DNA of 50,676 bases. Source: Mesorhizobium intechi (lineage in GTDB: Bacteria; Pseudomonadota; Alphaproteobacteria; Rhizobiales; Rhizobiaceae). Positions 33,500 to 42,764 of the stretch are shown one piece after another. The stretch is from contig NZ_PNOT02000203.1 of the NCBI RefSeq assembly GCF_002879535.1, positions 1 through 50,676 of the forward strand, in the 5' to 3' direction. Position 1 is the stretch's first letter; each line of letters opens with the position of its first letter. The translations under genes and the position numbers were made by a program. Under the pieces are notes generated by a model. It had not been told where the DNA came from. It saw only the letters and a list, made by a program, of their open reading frames with translations, and searched no databases.

Positions 33500-33811
33500 C
33501 CGCCAGTCGTAACCCGTCGGCTCGGCGCCCCGTCTTGCCTGGCCGCCGATTTCGGTGCCAAAACCAAGCAATGGGTTCGCGCAACCCGCGCCACGGCCGA
33601 TAAACGAGCCTCAGGGTGCAAAGGCCTGCCGTCACCGTGAAACAGAATGCTCGCCGACTTCCCATATCGGCCGTTTTTTCTTTCTTTTCCCGAATTTAAA
33701 TTTTTCTTTGCGCGGGGAAGTTCTTCCCTATCCAAGGCCCGTGCGTTACGCTTATTTCGGGTCGGGCATAAGGGGGTCTCAAGCAACGGCAAGGCGGCTG
33801 AGGCGAGGCTG
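33500..33811. other. Non-coding stretch with pyrimidine/AT-rich tract
   Basis: A 312-bp gap before the first AraC gene. It holds a T/A-rich tract at about 33672-33709 (GTTTTTTCTTTCTTTTCCCG, then AATTTAAATTTTTCTTTG), unusual in this GC-rich segment and a likely promoter or silencing site. A frame runs through it into the AraC gene but its codons look non-coding. Confidence 0.4.
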
Positions 33812-34729
33812 ATGAGAAATGCTGGCGAGGCTAGGGAAGGCGGCGATTCCCGAGGCGTCGATCGGACGGCCCGATATGTCCTGGATATCGTTCCAGAAAG
33901 CGCCGGCCCCAGGAGAGCCACCGCACGTGGCAGCGTCATCCATTCCGTCCGCGGTCCCGGGTCGCAGACGTTCCTGGCCAAGGAACATTCCGCGGGCATC
34001 GTGCTGAAGCCCGGACGCAACTTCAGGGCTTCGCTCGGCAGCGACAGGATCACGGAATACGATGCGCCGGTCGGGTGCCTGGTCATCAATCCGGCGGGGG
34101 TCGACAGCACCTTCGCCTGGTCGCAGGCCAGGGAAAACGCCGTCGTTTCCATCTCTCCCGAAGCGCTGTCGGGGTTGGCCGCTCACGAGTCCGATTTCGC
34201 CGACGCGGAGCTCGATCCGCCGGCATTCGGCACCGTCGACCTGAAGGCCCTCAATATTGCACGGATGATCACCGCCGAGCTGACGGGAAAGCTGCCGCCG
34301 AACGAGCTTTACCTGGACTCGCTGCTTACCGTGTTCGGCGTGCATCTGTTGCGCACCTACACGGGCCGCGGCCGGCCGGCGGTATCGTCCAAGGGCAGGC
34401 TCTCCGCCGTCGGCGCCCGGCGCGTACGCGAATATCTCGACGAGAATTTCGCGCGCAAGGTCATGGTCGCCGAACTCGCATCGGTCGCAGGCATTTCCCC
34501 CAATCATTTCATCGCAAGCTTCGCCGGCACCTTCGGGATGCCGCCGCATCGCTACCTGATCAACCTGCGCCTGGACTTCGCCGAAAGGCTGCTCGCCGAC
34601 GGCGAGCTGTCGATCGCCCAAGTCGCCTACCTTGCCGGGTTTTCGGATCAGAGCCATCTGGCCGCAACGATGAAGAAATTCCGGGGAAGGACGCCCACCA
34701 ATGCCGGAAATGCTTCGGTCAAGGATTGA
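33812..34729 (+). CDS. AraC-family transcriptional regulator
   Basis: A 305-residue regulator. The N-terminal 190 residues are a cupin-like sensing region without close recognition (HSAGIVLKPGRNFRASLGSD). The C-terminal AraC domain has two helix-turn-helix units: VREYLDENFARKVMVAELAS then VAGISPNHFIASFAGTFG, and LSIAQVAYLAGFSDQSHLAA. The open frame extends 165 bp upstream, but the ATG at 33812 has GGCGAGG in front and the upstream residues look random. It precedes a second AraC gene and the adhesin on the same strand, so adhesin control is a reasonable inference. Confidence 0.85.
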   Translation: MRNAGEAREGGDSRGVDRTARYVLDIVPESAGPRRATARGSVIHSVRGPGSQTFLAKEHSAGIVLKPGRNFRASLGSDRITEYDAPVGCLVINPAGVDSTFAWSQARENAVVSISPEALSGLAAHESDFADAELDPPAFGTVDLKALNIARMITAELTGKLPPNELYLDSLLTVFGVHLLRTYTGRGRPAVSSKGRLSAVGARRVREYLDENFARKVMVAELASVAGISPNHFIASFAGTFGMPPHRYLINLRLDFAERLLADGELSIAQVAYLAGFSDQSHLAATMKKFRGRTPTNAGNASVKD

Positions 34730-35023
34730 GAGTTCAACTATGGCACGGAAACCACACCAGCCGACCGCCAGGCAAGGAGCGGAGTTTCCTACAAAACTTC
34801 CGGAGTTTTTCAAAATACGCCAGCCGCAACATGCCGCAACGCTTAACGGGAGTCGTTCGAAATGCCATGCAGCCCCGGCATTGTTCGCCATCCGGCTGGG
34901 CCGATGAGATGAACTGGGCTAGCGATGCGGGTGCGGTGCGATCAATCACGAATTGTTTTTCGAGGGAACGGGGAGGGCGGCCTTGGGTTGAGTTCCATCT
35001 GGGGCATATCAGGAGGCCGGGAC
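34730..35023. other. Intergenic region between the two AraC genes
   Basis: A 294-bp gap. AAAACT-TCCGG-AGTTTT (34793-34809) could be a weak terminator stem with a T-run for the first AraC gene. A GGAAC (34965-34969) followed 17 nt later by GTT weakly recalls EcfG-type stress promoters. No gene is supported. Confidence 0.35.
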
Positions 35024-35440
35024 ATGCGGCGTGATGATGGTTCCTCGGGATCTGCTTCCGGAACCAATTCCGAACAACCGCCTGCGCTGAATCCAAAAGG
35101 CGGACTTTCAGCGCGCGCCGCGCGCCGGGTGCAGGAGTTCCTGAACGCAAATTTTTCCCGCAAGCTGTCGCTTGCCGAAATGGCGGCGGTTTGCGGGCTG
35201 TCGCCCTATCACTTCATGCGGGCCTTCTCGCGGACGTTCGGGACGCCGCCGCACCAGTATGTTCTCAGTCTGCGGCTGGATTTCGCCGAGAGCCTGCTTG
35301 CCGACAGCCGTATGACGATCGCCGATATCGCCCATCTGGCCGGATTTTCAAGCCAGAGCCATTTTACTACCATCATGAAGAAATATCGCGGTGTAACGCC
35401 GCTGCAGGCGCGGTCGAGCAAGCTTAGGCGCGAAGCTTGA
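35024..35440 (+). CDS. Short AraC-family regulator (DNA-binding domain only)
   Basis: A 138-residue protein that consists of a 30-residue Ser/Gly-rich start and one AraC DNA-binding domain with both HTH units (LSLAEMAAVCGLSPYHFMRA and MTIADIAHLAGFSSQSHFTT). The domain is closely similar to that of the preceding 305-residue AraC protein (SARAARRVQEFLNANFSRKL versus SAVGARRVREYLDENFARKV), so it probably arose by duplication and loss of the sensor part. The ATG at 35024 has an AGGAGG ribosome binding site 8 nt upstream. Without a sensor it could act constitutively or compete with its neighbour for sites near the adhesin. Confidence 0.85.
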   Translation: MRRDDGSSGSASGTNSEQPPALNPKGGLSARAARRVQEFLNANFSRKLSLAEMAAVCGLSPYHFMRAFSRTFGTPPHQYVLSLRLDFAESLLADSRMTIADIAHLAGFSSQSHFTTIMKKYRGVTPLQARSSKLRREA

Positions 35441-35655
35441 CCGGCAACACAGACTGCGGAATTACTCTGACGTTGGCGGATGAGTCTCTTATTAAAGCAA
35501 TTACTAAGGTAACGAGCCGTTAACCTCCACCATCTCGCGCCGATCTTTTCTCACGAGACAGCAATTTCCTGAAATACCGCAAGGCAGAATCATGGCTTTC
35601 TGGTGACGCTGGAATTGTCAGACATTTGATGACGGCTGGCGAACGGAGAGGGACC

Positions 35656-38600
35656 ATGACCGACAATCGCATTTCGAGTGGCTCGTTTGTTCAGCACCGC
35701 ACGGCGCATTTCGCCAGACATTGGATTGCGGGGGCCGAGCACGGCTCCCGCGCGCTCCGGCGCCGCCTGATGGCGGTGCTGCGCATGGCGCACCGCGTGC
35801 TTGGGCTCAAACGAAATCGCCTGGGGCTGGGAACGCTGGGTTTCGGTGGGGCGGCAGGAGCGCTGCTCGCCGTCACCGGGATCATGGTTCCGCAGGCGGC
35901 ATTCGCGCAGGTCGCCATTGGCAACGGGGTTGTGACCAACGTGGCGAACTGCACGACTCCTTCCGCAGGGGTGCAAAGCGTAGCTATCGGTTGTGCGAGC
36001 ACCGCCACTGGTTCTGCCTCAACCGCAATAGGCGCTGGCGCCAAGGTGAATGGCGACGACGCCGTGGCGTTGGGCACCGGTGTCACCGCAACGGGTAATG
36101 CTACGATCGCCATCGGCTACACGATGAGTGTCAATGGCCTCAATTCCATAGGCATAGGTGTCTTCGCGGGGGCAACCGGCGTCAATGCCCTCGCTCTAGG
36201 CGGGAACGCCAAGGCCAACGGGGACGGAGCAAGCTCCATTGGCGTCAACTCGGTTGCAACCACAGGCGCGGCCGCCTTTGGCCTGAACGCGCGTGCCGAC
36301 GGACTGAACTCGACGGCGATCGGCTATGTTACCCGGGCGACCGGGCTACGCGCCACCGCGCTCGGGTTCGGGGCAACAGCGTCCGGGCTGGATGCGCTTG
36401 CCCAAGGTAACAGCGCCGTCGCAAGCAACCAAAATGCCATCGCCATCGGCTTCCAGGCGACCGCAACCGCGATCAACGCCGTCAATCTCGGCAACCGAAC
36501 TGTTGCGGGAGGGGGTGCCCTTCAAGAAAGCGCCATCGCCATTGGCACGGATGTACTGGCGTCCCAGGTTGACTCCACTGCGATCGGACGCCAAAGCAAG
36601 GCAACTGGAACCTCAGCCATAGCGATGGGCGTCACAGCCGCTGCGTCGGGCATTAACTCCGTCGCCCTCGGCCCCACCACGGTTGCTTCGGGGGCTTTCG
36701 GGGTCGCCTTGGGTAACCAGGCGCAGACGCTCGCTGGCGGTGGCGCCGTTGCGATAGGCTCGGGTGCGATCGTTGCCAGCACCGCGACCTCCGGCGTCGC
36801 GCTCGGCAACAATGCAAACTCCGGTGGTGTTTTGTCGGTTGCCATGGGCGCTGGTGCCAACGCCAGCGGCGACAACTCCACTGCCACCGGACGCCAGGCC
36901 GTTGCGAGTGGCACAAACGCCTCATCATACGGGTCTGGATCGAGCGCGGCCGGCAACAATTCTCTCGCTGCCGGCGTCAGCGCCAGCGCCGGCGGAACCG
37001 CCAGTACCGCACTCGGCATCGGAACCGTCGCCAGCGCCACCCAGTCGACGGCCGTGGGTGTCAATGCCCAGGCTACAGGGTCCGACAATACCGCGCTCGG
37101 GTCCAGTGCCCAGGCGACCGGCGCGAGCGGCTCCGTTGCCGTGGGCGTTGCATCCAAGGCTTCCTCCATCAACGCGGTGGCGCTCGGCTTCGGGGCGAAT
37201 TCGAGCGCTGCCAACGCCATCGCCGTCGGCACAAGTGCCAAGGCCGATTCGGCCGAGGCGGTCGCCATGGGCATCAACGCGGTGGCGACCGGCGGCAAGG
37301 CCGTCTCCATCGGCTCCGGCAACACCGCCTATGGCAATGGCGCGGTGTCGATCGGCGATCCTAGTTATGCGAGCGGCACCGGCGCCTTCACCGGCGGTGC
37401 CAACAACATCGCCAACAGCGACGGCACGGCAACCGCCACTGCCGCCAACCAGGCAGCGGGCGCTGTCGCCATCGGCAACAACAACAAGGCGATCGGACAA
37501 GGTTCCGTGGCGCTGGGCAATGGCACCACGGCGGGTGCCGCCGGCCTTGCGGGCAATGTCGCGCTGGGCAATGGCGCCACCGCTGCGGCGAGCTCCGGCG
37601 ACGTGGCACTGGGCTCGGGCTCGGTGACCGCCGTCGCGGTCGGCACGCCCAATGCCGTGATCAACGGCACGACCTATGCGTTCCAGGGCACCAACCCGAC
37701 CTCGACGGTCAGCATCGGCGCGCCCGGCGCGGAGCGCACGCTCACCAATCTGGCGGCGGGGCGGATCAGTGCGCTCTCGACCGATGCGGTCAACGGCTCG
37801 CAGCTCTTCGCAACCAACCAGGCGGTTGATGCCATTGGCACAACGCTCAACAACATCAATGTCGGCGGCGGCATCAAGTATTTCCATGCCAACTCGACAT
37901 TGGCGGACTCGTCTGCGACAGGCACGGACTCCGTTGCGATCGGACCCACCTCGACGGCGTCTGGGACGAGCTCCATCGCGGCCGGTACCAATGCGAGCGC
38001 CTCCGATGTGAACGCCTCGGCCATCGGCACCGGCGCCGTCGCATCGGCTCTCGATGCAACGGCGTTGGGCTACATATCCAAGGCCTCGGGCCAATACAGC
38101 ACCGCCATCGGCGCCAACGCCAATGCAACAGCCACGTCCAGCACGGCGATCGGCCAGAACGCCTTCGCAACCGGCTTCCAATCAACCGCTCTCGGCGTAG
38201 GAGCGAACGCCGGCGCCGCGAATGCGCTCGCGCTGGGTGCCGGCGCCAGCGCCGGCAATGCCGGCGACGTGGCGCTCGGCTTGAGTTCCGTGACCGCCGT
38301 CGCGGTCGGCACGCCCAATGCCGTGATCAACGGCACGACCTATGCGTTCCAGGGCACCAACCCGACCTCGACGGTCAGCATCGGCGCGCCCGGCGCGGAG
38401 CGCACGCTCACCAATCTGGCGGCGGGGCGGATCAGTGCGCTCTCGACCGATGCGGTCAACGGCTCGCAGCTCTTCGCAACCAACCAGGCGGTTGATGCCA
38501 TTGGCACAACGCTCAACAACATCAATGTTGGCGGCGGCATCAAGTATTTCCACGCCAATTCGGCCCTGCCGGATTCCCAGGCCCTTGGAACGAATTCCGT

Positions 38601-40968
38601 CGCGGTCGGACCCAACGCCGTGGCCAACAATTCCGGTGACGTCGCGATCGGCCTGAATTCGACGTCAGGAGCAACGACAAATGTCGGCGGAGCAACGATC
38701 GGCGGCGTGAACTACACCTTCGCAGGCGGCACGCCGGCGGGCGCGTTCTCGGTCGGGTCGGCCGGCGCCGAGCGCCAGATCCAGAATGTCGCGGCCGGAC
38801 AGTTGAATGGCGGCTCGACCGATGCAGTCAACGGCTCGCAGCTCTTCGCCACCAACCAGCAGGTGACGCAGAACACGACCGATATCGCCAATATCGGCAG
38901 TGGCGTCACCAATCTCGGCAACACGATCAACAACATCGCCGGCGACACCTCGACCGCCTATACCGACGCCAACGGCATAGGCATCCGCTACGCCCGCACC
39001 AACGAGGCCGGACTGGCGCAAACCGATTCCTTTGCGCAAGGGGTCGGCTCCACCGCCGTCGGCTACCAGGCGACCGCGACCGGCGTCAGCGGGCTGGCGC
39101 TCGGCCGCGACACACTGGCCAGCATCGACGGCAGCGTGGCGCTTGGTTCGGGTTCCGTCTCCGACCGGGCCGTGGCGCCAGCCACCGGCCAGATCGCCGC
39201 CGGTCCATCGAACTTCATCCAGTACAACACCACCGACAAGACGCTTCTCGGCGCCGTGTCGGTCGGCACCGCCACGTCCTACCGCCAGATCACCAATGTG
39301 GCCGACGGCACGCAGGCGCAGGATGCCGTCACCGTCCGGCAGCTGCAGGGCGTGATCGCCTCTGTCTCGGCAACGTCGACCAAGTATTTCCATGCCAATT
39401 CGACGGCAGGCGACTCACTCGCGGTCGGCGCGGAATCGGTCGCGGTCGGCCCGACCACGGTCGTCAACGGCGACAATGGCGTCGGCATCGGCAATGGCGC
39501 CATCGTCGACCAGACCGCGCCGGGCGGCACGGCCATCGGCCAGAACGCCCATGTCATGCTGGCCGACGGCCTGGCGCTCGGCACCAATTCGCTGGCGTCC
39601 GGCATCCAGTCGGTGGCGCTCGGCGCCGGCGCGCAAAGCACCTTCATCAACAGCGTGGCGCTGGGTGCGCAGTCCATCACCACGGTCGGCGCGCAGGCCG
39701 GCTACACGGCCTTTGCGCTCACCGCCCCGCAGACCTCGGTGGGCGAAGTGTCGATCGGTGCCGCCGGCGCCGCGCGCAAGCTCACCAATGTCGCCGGAGG
39801 CTCGGCCGACACCGACGCCGTCAACGTTTCGCAGCTGCGCGGCGTGGCGCAGAATGTCAGCAGTCTTTTAGGCGGCACCACGGTCGTCAACGCCGACGGC
39901 TCGGTCACAGGCCCGACCTATACCATCCAGGGCAACAATTATTCGACCGTCTATGACGGGTTCACCGCCGTCAACAATGCCCTGACCAACATCAGCAATG
40001 GCGGTGGCATCAAGTATTTCCACGCCAATTCGACGCTGGCCGATTCCACCGCCAGCGGCACCGACAGCGTGGCGATCGGGCCGGCCAGCGTGGCCAGCGG
40101 CACCAACAGCCTTGCCGCCGGCAATGGTTCGACCGCCACGGGCCAGGGCGCGGTGGCGCTCGGCCAGGGCGCCAAGGCCAACAACGCCAATGACGTGGCG
40201 CTGGGTTCGGGCTCGGTGACGAAGACCGCTGTCGGCACCTCCAGTACTGTCATCAACGGCAAGACCTACGCCTTTGCCGGCACCACCCCGACCGGGACCG
40301 TCAGCGTCGGCGACGCCGGCGCCGAGCGCACGATCACCAATGTCGCCGCCGGACGGGTCAATGCCGGCAGCACCGATGCGATAAACGGCTCGCAGCTCTA
40401 CGCCACCAACACGGCGGTCGAGGATTTGAAATCGGGCCTCGGATCGCTCACCCAGAATGCCGTCACCTATGACACCAATCCGGACGGCAGCAAGAAGAAC
40501 AGCATCACGCTGCAGGGCGGCGACGTCAACGCGCCGGTGGTGATCTCCAATGTCGGCCCCGGTGTGGCGGGCACCGATGCGGTCAACGTCAACCAGCTGA
40601 ACCAGGGGCTGGCCACGAGCATCAACACGGCCAACAGCTACACCGACAAGGTGGCCGCCACGACGCTGCAGCAGGCCAACAACTATACCGACCAAAAGCT
40701 CAGCCAGCTCAATACCGACATCGACGGCATACGCGACGAAGCCCGCCAGGCGGCGGCGATTGGACTTGCCGCTGCCTCGCTGCGCTATGACGACCGTCCC
40801 GGCAAGCTCAGCGTCGCGGCGGGCGGCGGCTTCTGGCGGGATTCCAGCGCCTTGGCCTTCGGTGCGGGCTACACGAGCGAGGACGGCCGCATCCGCGGCA
40901 ACGTGTCGGGCACGGCCGCCGGCGGTCATGTCGGCGTGGGCGCAGGCATCAGCTTCACCTTGAACTGA
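35656..40968 (+). CDS. YadA-like trimeric autotransporter adhesin
   Basis: A 1770-residue surface adhesin. A long signal region (about 1-84) with a basic N-part and hydrophobic LGFGGAAGALLAVTGIMVPQ ends at AFA-Q. From about 85 to 690 are dense YadA head repeats (forms such as SVALGFGANSSAANAIAVG). Neck/connector units (TDAVNGSQLFATNQ) recur, and four KYFHANS motifs lie at residues 741, 963, 1243 and 1453. A coiled-coil stalk (QQANNYTDQKLSQLNTDIDG) leads to the outer-membrane anchor (about 1695-1770, SLRYDDRPGKLSVAAGGGFW), which forms the trimeric barrel. The ATG at 35656 follows GGAGAGGG. Such adhesins bind host or matrix surfaces; here root or biofilm attachment is likely. Four exported proteins follow in the same direction. 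Confidence 0.94.
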   Translation: MTDNRISSGSFVQHRTAHFARHWIAGAEHGSRALRRRLMAVLRMAHRVLGLKRNRLGLGTLGFGGAAGALLAVTGIMVPQAAFAQVAIGNGVVTNVANCTTPSAGVQSVAIGCASTATGSASTAIGAGAKVNGDDAVALGTGVTATGNATIAIGYTMSVNGLNSIGIGVFAGATGVNALALGGNAKANGDGASSIGVNSVATTGAAAFGLNARADGLNSTAIGYVTRATGLRATALGFGATASGLDALAQGNSAVASNQNAIAIGFQATATAINAVNLGNRTVAGGGALQESAIAIGTDVLASQVDSTAIGRQSKATGTSAIAMGVTAAASGINSVALGPTTVASGAFGVALGNQAQTLAGGGAVAIGSGAIVASTATSGVALGNNANSGGVLSVAMGAGANASGDNSTATGRQAVASGTNASSYGSGSSAAGNNSLAAGVSASAGGTASTALGIGTVASATQSTAVGVNAQATGSDNTALGSSAQATGASGSVAVGVASKASSINAVALGFGANSSAANAIAVGTSAKADSAEAVAMGINAVATGGKAVSIGSGNTAYGNGAVSIGDPSYASGTGAFTGGANNIANSDGTATATAANQAAGAVAIGNNNKAIGQGSVALGNGTTAGAAGLAGNVALGNGATAAASSGDVALGSGSVTAVAVGTPNAVINGTTYAFQGTNPTSTVSIGAPGAERTLTNLAAGRISALSTDAVNGSQLFATNQAVDAIGTTLNNINVGGGIKYFHANSTLADSSATGTDSVAIGPTSTASGTSSIAAGTNASASDVNASAIGTGAVASALDATALGYISKASGQYSTAIGANANATATSSTAIGQNAFATGFQSTALGVGANAGAANALALGAGASAGNAGDVALGLSSVTAVAVGTPNAVINGTTYAFQGTNPTSTVSIGAPGAERTLTNLAAGRISALSTDAVNGSQLFATNQAVDAIGTTLNNINVGGGIKYFHANSALPDSQALGTNSVAVGPNAVANNSGDVAIGLNSTSGATTNVGGATIGGVNYTFAGGTPAGAFSVGSAGAERQIQNVAAGQLNGGSTDAVNGSQLFATNQQVTQNTTDIANIGSGVTNLGNTINNIAGDTSTAYTDANGIGIRYARTNEAGLAQTDSFAQGVGSTAVGYQATATGVSGLALGRDTLASIDGSVALGSGSVSDRAVAPATGQIAAGPSNFIQYNTTDKTLLGAVSVGTATSYRQITNVADGTQAQDAVTVRQLQGVIASVSATSTKYFHANSTAGDSLAVGAESVAVGPTTVVNGDNGVGIGNGAIVDQTAPGGTAIGQNAHVMLADGLALGTNSLASGIQSVALGAGAQSTFINSVALGAQSITTVGAQAGYTAFALTAPQTSVGEVSIGAAGAARKLTNVAGGSADTDAVNVSQLRGVAQNVSSLLGGTTVVNADGSVTGPTYTIQGNNYSTVYDGFTAVNNALTNISNGGGIKYFHANSTLADSTASGTDSVAIGPASVASGTNSLAAGNGSTATGQGAVALGQGAKANNANDVALGSGSVTKTAVGTSSTVINGKTYAFAGTTPTGTVSVGDAGAERTITNVAAGRVNAGSTDAINGSQLYATNTAVEDLKSGLGSLTQNAVTYDTNPDGSKKNSITLQGGDVNAPVVISNVGPGVAGTDAVNVNQLNQGLATSINTANSYTDKVAATTLQQANNYTDQKLSQLNTDIDGIRDEARQAAAIGLAAASLRYDDRPGKLSVAAGGGFWRDSSALAFGAGYTSEDGRIRGNVSGTAAGGHVGVGAGISFTLN
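37624..37862 (+). repeat. Internal 239-bp direct repeat in the adhesin, copy 1
   Basis: This 239-bp segment is identical by eye to 38290-38528, exactly 666 bp (222 codons) apart. It encodes a head-to-neck unit (SVTAVAVGTPNAVINGTTYA through TDAVNGSQLFATNQ). Exact identity at the DNA level, in wobble positions too, suggests recent duplication or gene conversion. Confidence 0.85.
38290..38528 (+). repeat. Internal 239-bp direct repeat in the adhesin, copy 2
   Basis: Second copy of the segment at 37624-37862. The flanks resume as similar but diverged sequence, with the first difference at 38529 (T for C). Confidence 0.85.
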
Positions 40969-40975
40969 GGCAGGA

Positions 40976-41536
40976 ATGAAAGGAATTGCCGTACTTACTT
41001 GCCTCGTGCTCTGCGGCGGCCTCGCGCCGGCCGCGGGGCAGGTTGCGTCGCCCTACAGGATCAAGCCTTCGGATGTGGTGCTGCCGCCCGACGTGAAACT
41101 GGGAACCTATCAGCGCACGATCCGTCCTTTCGAAAACTGGACGCTGATCTGCGACGAGAACCTCAAGGCGCGCAAGAAGGTCTGCAATGTCTCGCAGATT
41201 ATCGAGGACTCCTCAGGCAAGATGGCCTTCAGCTGGTCGCTGGCCGCCACGCAGGAGGGCAAGCCCTACATGATCGTCCGCACCGCGCCGAATGCCAGGA
41301 GCGACGGCCTGGTGTCGCTGAAGTTCGACGGGCGGGACCAGGCGATCGATGTCCACCTGAACGGCTGCAATGAAGTGGTCTGTGTCGGCATGCTGCCGGT
41401 CGGCCCCGTCATGCGCCAGCAAATCTCGCAAAACGCGACGCCGGCGATTTCCTATCCGACCGTCGACGGCAAGACGGTCACCGTGACCGCAGCAACACTC
41501 AAGGGGCTGACGGCAGCCCTTTCGCCACTCAAATGA
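40976..41536 (+). CDS. IalB-family (invasion-associated locus B) exported protein
   Basis: A 186-residue exported protein. The signal peptide is MKGIAVLTCLVLCGGLAPAAG. The mature part matches the IalB family: FENWTLICDENLKARKKVCN (a W-x3-C...C pair), ISQIIEDS-like SQIIEDSSGKMAFSWSL, then NGCNEVVCVGMLPV with another Cys pair. In Bartonella IalB is linked to erythrocyte invasion; in rhizobia its role is not known. It begins 7 nt after the adhesin stop, so it is co-transcribed and may assist adhesin export or work beside it at the envelope. Confidence 0.9.
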   Translation: MKGIAVLTCLVLCGGLAPAAGQVASPYRIKPSDVVLPPDVKLGTYQRTIRPFENWTLICDENLKARKKVCNVSQIIEDSSGKMAFSWSLAATQEGKPYMIVRTAPNARSDGLVSLKFDGRDQAIDVHLNGCNEVVCVGMLPVGPVMRQQISQNATPAISYPTVDGKTVTVTAATLKGLTAALSPLK

Positions 41537-41549
41537 CCGGGGCAGCACA

Positions 41550-42218
41550 ATGAGCCAGCAGGACCAGTTCATGTCCGCAAAACGCAGCAGCGCGGCCGTC
41601 GAGGCGGATCGGCAGCGGCTCGTCGAACCGACGCGGCGGCGATGGCCGCGCGTCGTCGGACTTTCGTTGTTGGGGCTCGCCGTGGCCGGCCTTGGCTTCG
41701 CCGCCGGGAACTATGCCGCGATCGCCAATCTGGTCGGCAGCGCGACGGCCGCACAGGCCGAGACGGCCAACCCGGCGCTTCCGGACACGCCTTTCCTCGA
41801 GCATGTCAAGCAAGCCGGGGTGCAGGCCTGTTCAACTGTCTACCCGGTGCTCGGACAGATTTTGACGACGGGCACGAAATACAGCGTCAAATCCTTGTGG
41901 AACGACCAGGCCGCCGACAAGCATGCGGTCCAGGCCTTCGTCGGCATGGACTATGCGACCGAACGCTATAGCGGGCCTGCCGCCGGCGTCGTTTTCGCAT
42001 CGCCCACCGCCTCCGGTTGCGAAGGGACGATGGTGCGGGTGGCGCCGTTCGCCAGCGCGTGCGCCGACATCCCGTCCATTCTTCCGCAAGGCAGCAAGAT
42101 CACCGACCATCTCGGGCAGGTCGAGGTTTACGAGCTCGGCGGCAATGCCGGTGAGGCCCTTCTCCTGCCGACAGGCAAAAGCTGTGTGGTGATCTCCGTC
42201 GCTTCGGCGGCGAAGTAG
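41550..42218 (+). CDS. Membrane-anchored exported protein of unknown function
   Basis: A 222-residue protein, 13 nt after the IalB gene. A basic cytoplasmic start (EPTRRRWPR) precedes one membrane segment (VVGLSLLGLAVAGLGFAAGN), so the remaining 165 residues lie in the periplasm. Four Cys are spaced as possible disulfides (VQACSTVYP, SGCEGTMV, FASACADIP, GKSCVVIS). I do not recognise the family. Its fixed place between IalB and DUF4189 genes behind a trimeric adhesin suggests an accessory envelope role, possibly holding or checking the adhesin during export; this is inference. Confidence 0.8.
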   Translation: MSQQDQFMSAKRSSAAVEADRQRLVEPTRRRWPRVVGLSLLGLAVAGLGFAAGNYAAIANLVGSATAAQAETANPALPDTPFLEHVKQAGVQACSTVYPVLGQILTTGTKYSVKSLWNDQAADKHAVQAFVGMDYATERYSGPAAGVVFASPTASGCEGTMVRVAPFASACADIPSILPQGSKITDHLGQVEVYELGGNAGEALLLPTGKSCVVISVASAAK

Positions 42219-42254
42219 GCAAAGCGACCAGGATCAACGAAAGGGGTGCCGACC

Positions 42255-42716
42255 ATGAGATTACGGGCTTTGGCAGTTTTGGGCTTGACCCTGTTGTGGA
42301 GCGGACACGTCATCTCGGCCGACCTGGTGGCCCCGTCGGAACCGCAGCAGGAGGAAAAAGGCATTTGGGCGGCCATTGCCTATTCGCAGTCCGACAGCAA
42401 ATACGGTTTCTTCTGGGGCGCCGACAAGCGGCAGGAGGCGAAGGACATCGCGCAGAAATATTGCGAGAACGCCGGCGGCAAGGCCTGCAACGTCGTCTCC
42501 GTCTTCCGCAACCATCGCCATTGGACTGACGACGACGAGACCGGCTTTCCCTACAAGCACTGCGGCGCGCTCGCCATGGCCGACAAGGTCGAGAACCGTT
42601 TCACGCCCTGGGGCGTGAACTCGGCCGAGACCCGCCGGGAGGCCGAAGACCTCGCCTTGCGGGCCTGCGAGGCGTCAGGGGCCAAGTGCAAGATCCGTGA
42701 ATGGGTCTGCACATGA
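42255..42716 (+). CDS. DUF4189-family exported protein
   Basis: A 153-residue secreted protein. Signal peptide MRLRALAVLGLTLLWSGHVI. The mature part carries the DUF4189 pattern: KGIWAAIAYSQSDSKYGFFW, then DIAQKYCENAGGKACNVVSV, and RREAEDLALRACEASGAKCK, with paired cysteines spaced C-x(6-7)-C. ATG at 42255 is favoured over a GTG at 42246 by an AAAGGGG ribosome binding site. It shares orientation and spacing with the adhesin operon. Function unknown. Confidence 0.85.
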   Translation: MRLRALAVLGLTLLWSGHVISADLVAPSEPQQEEKGIWAAIAYSQSDSKYGFFWGADKRQEAKDIAQKYCENAGGKACNVVSVFRNHRHWTDDDETGFPYKHCGALAMADKVENRFTPWGVNSAETRREAEDLALRACEASGAKCKIREWVCT

Positions 42717-42764
42717 AGCGGTTGAACGGCCGCTCCCTTCGACGGAAAGAGAAAGTCGCAATCC

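Noticed and set aside
34965..34989. EcfG-like promoter GGAAC-N17-GTT before the short AraC gene
   Set aside because: The -10 lacks the expected C of CGTT and the spacer is very GC-rich; too weak for a feature.
35900..37600. Repeated units considered as a CRISPR or satellite array
   Set aside because: The units are in-frame, imperfect head repeats of the adhesin, with no constant repeat/spacer structure.
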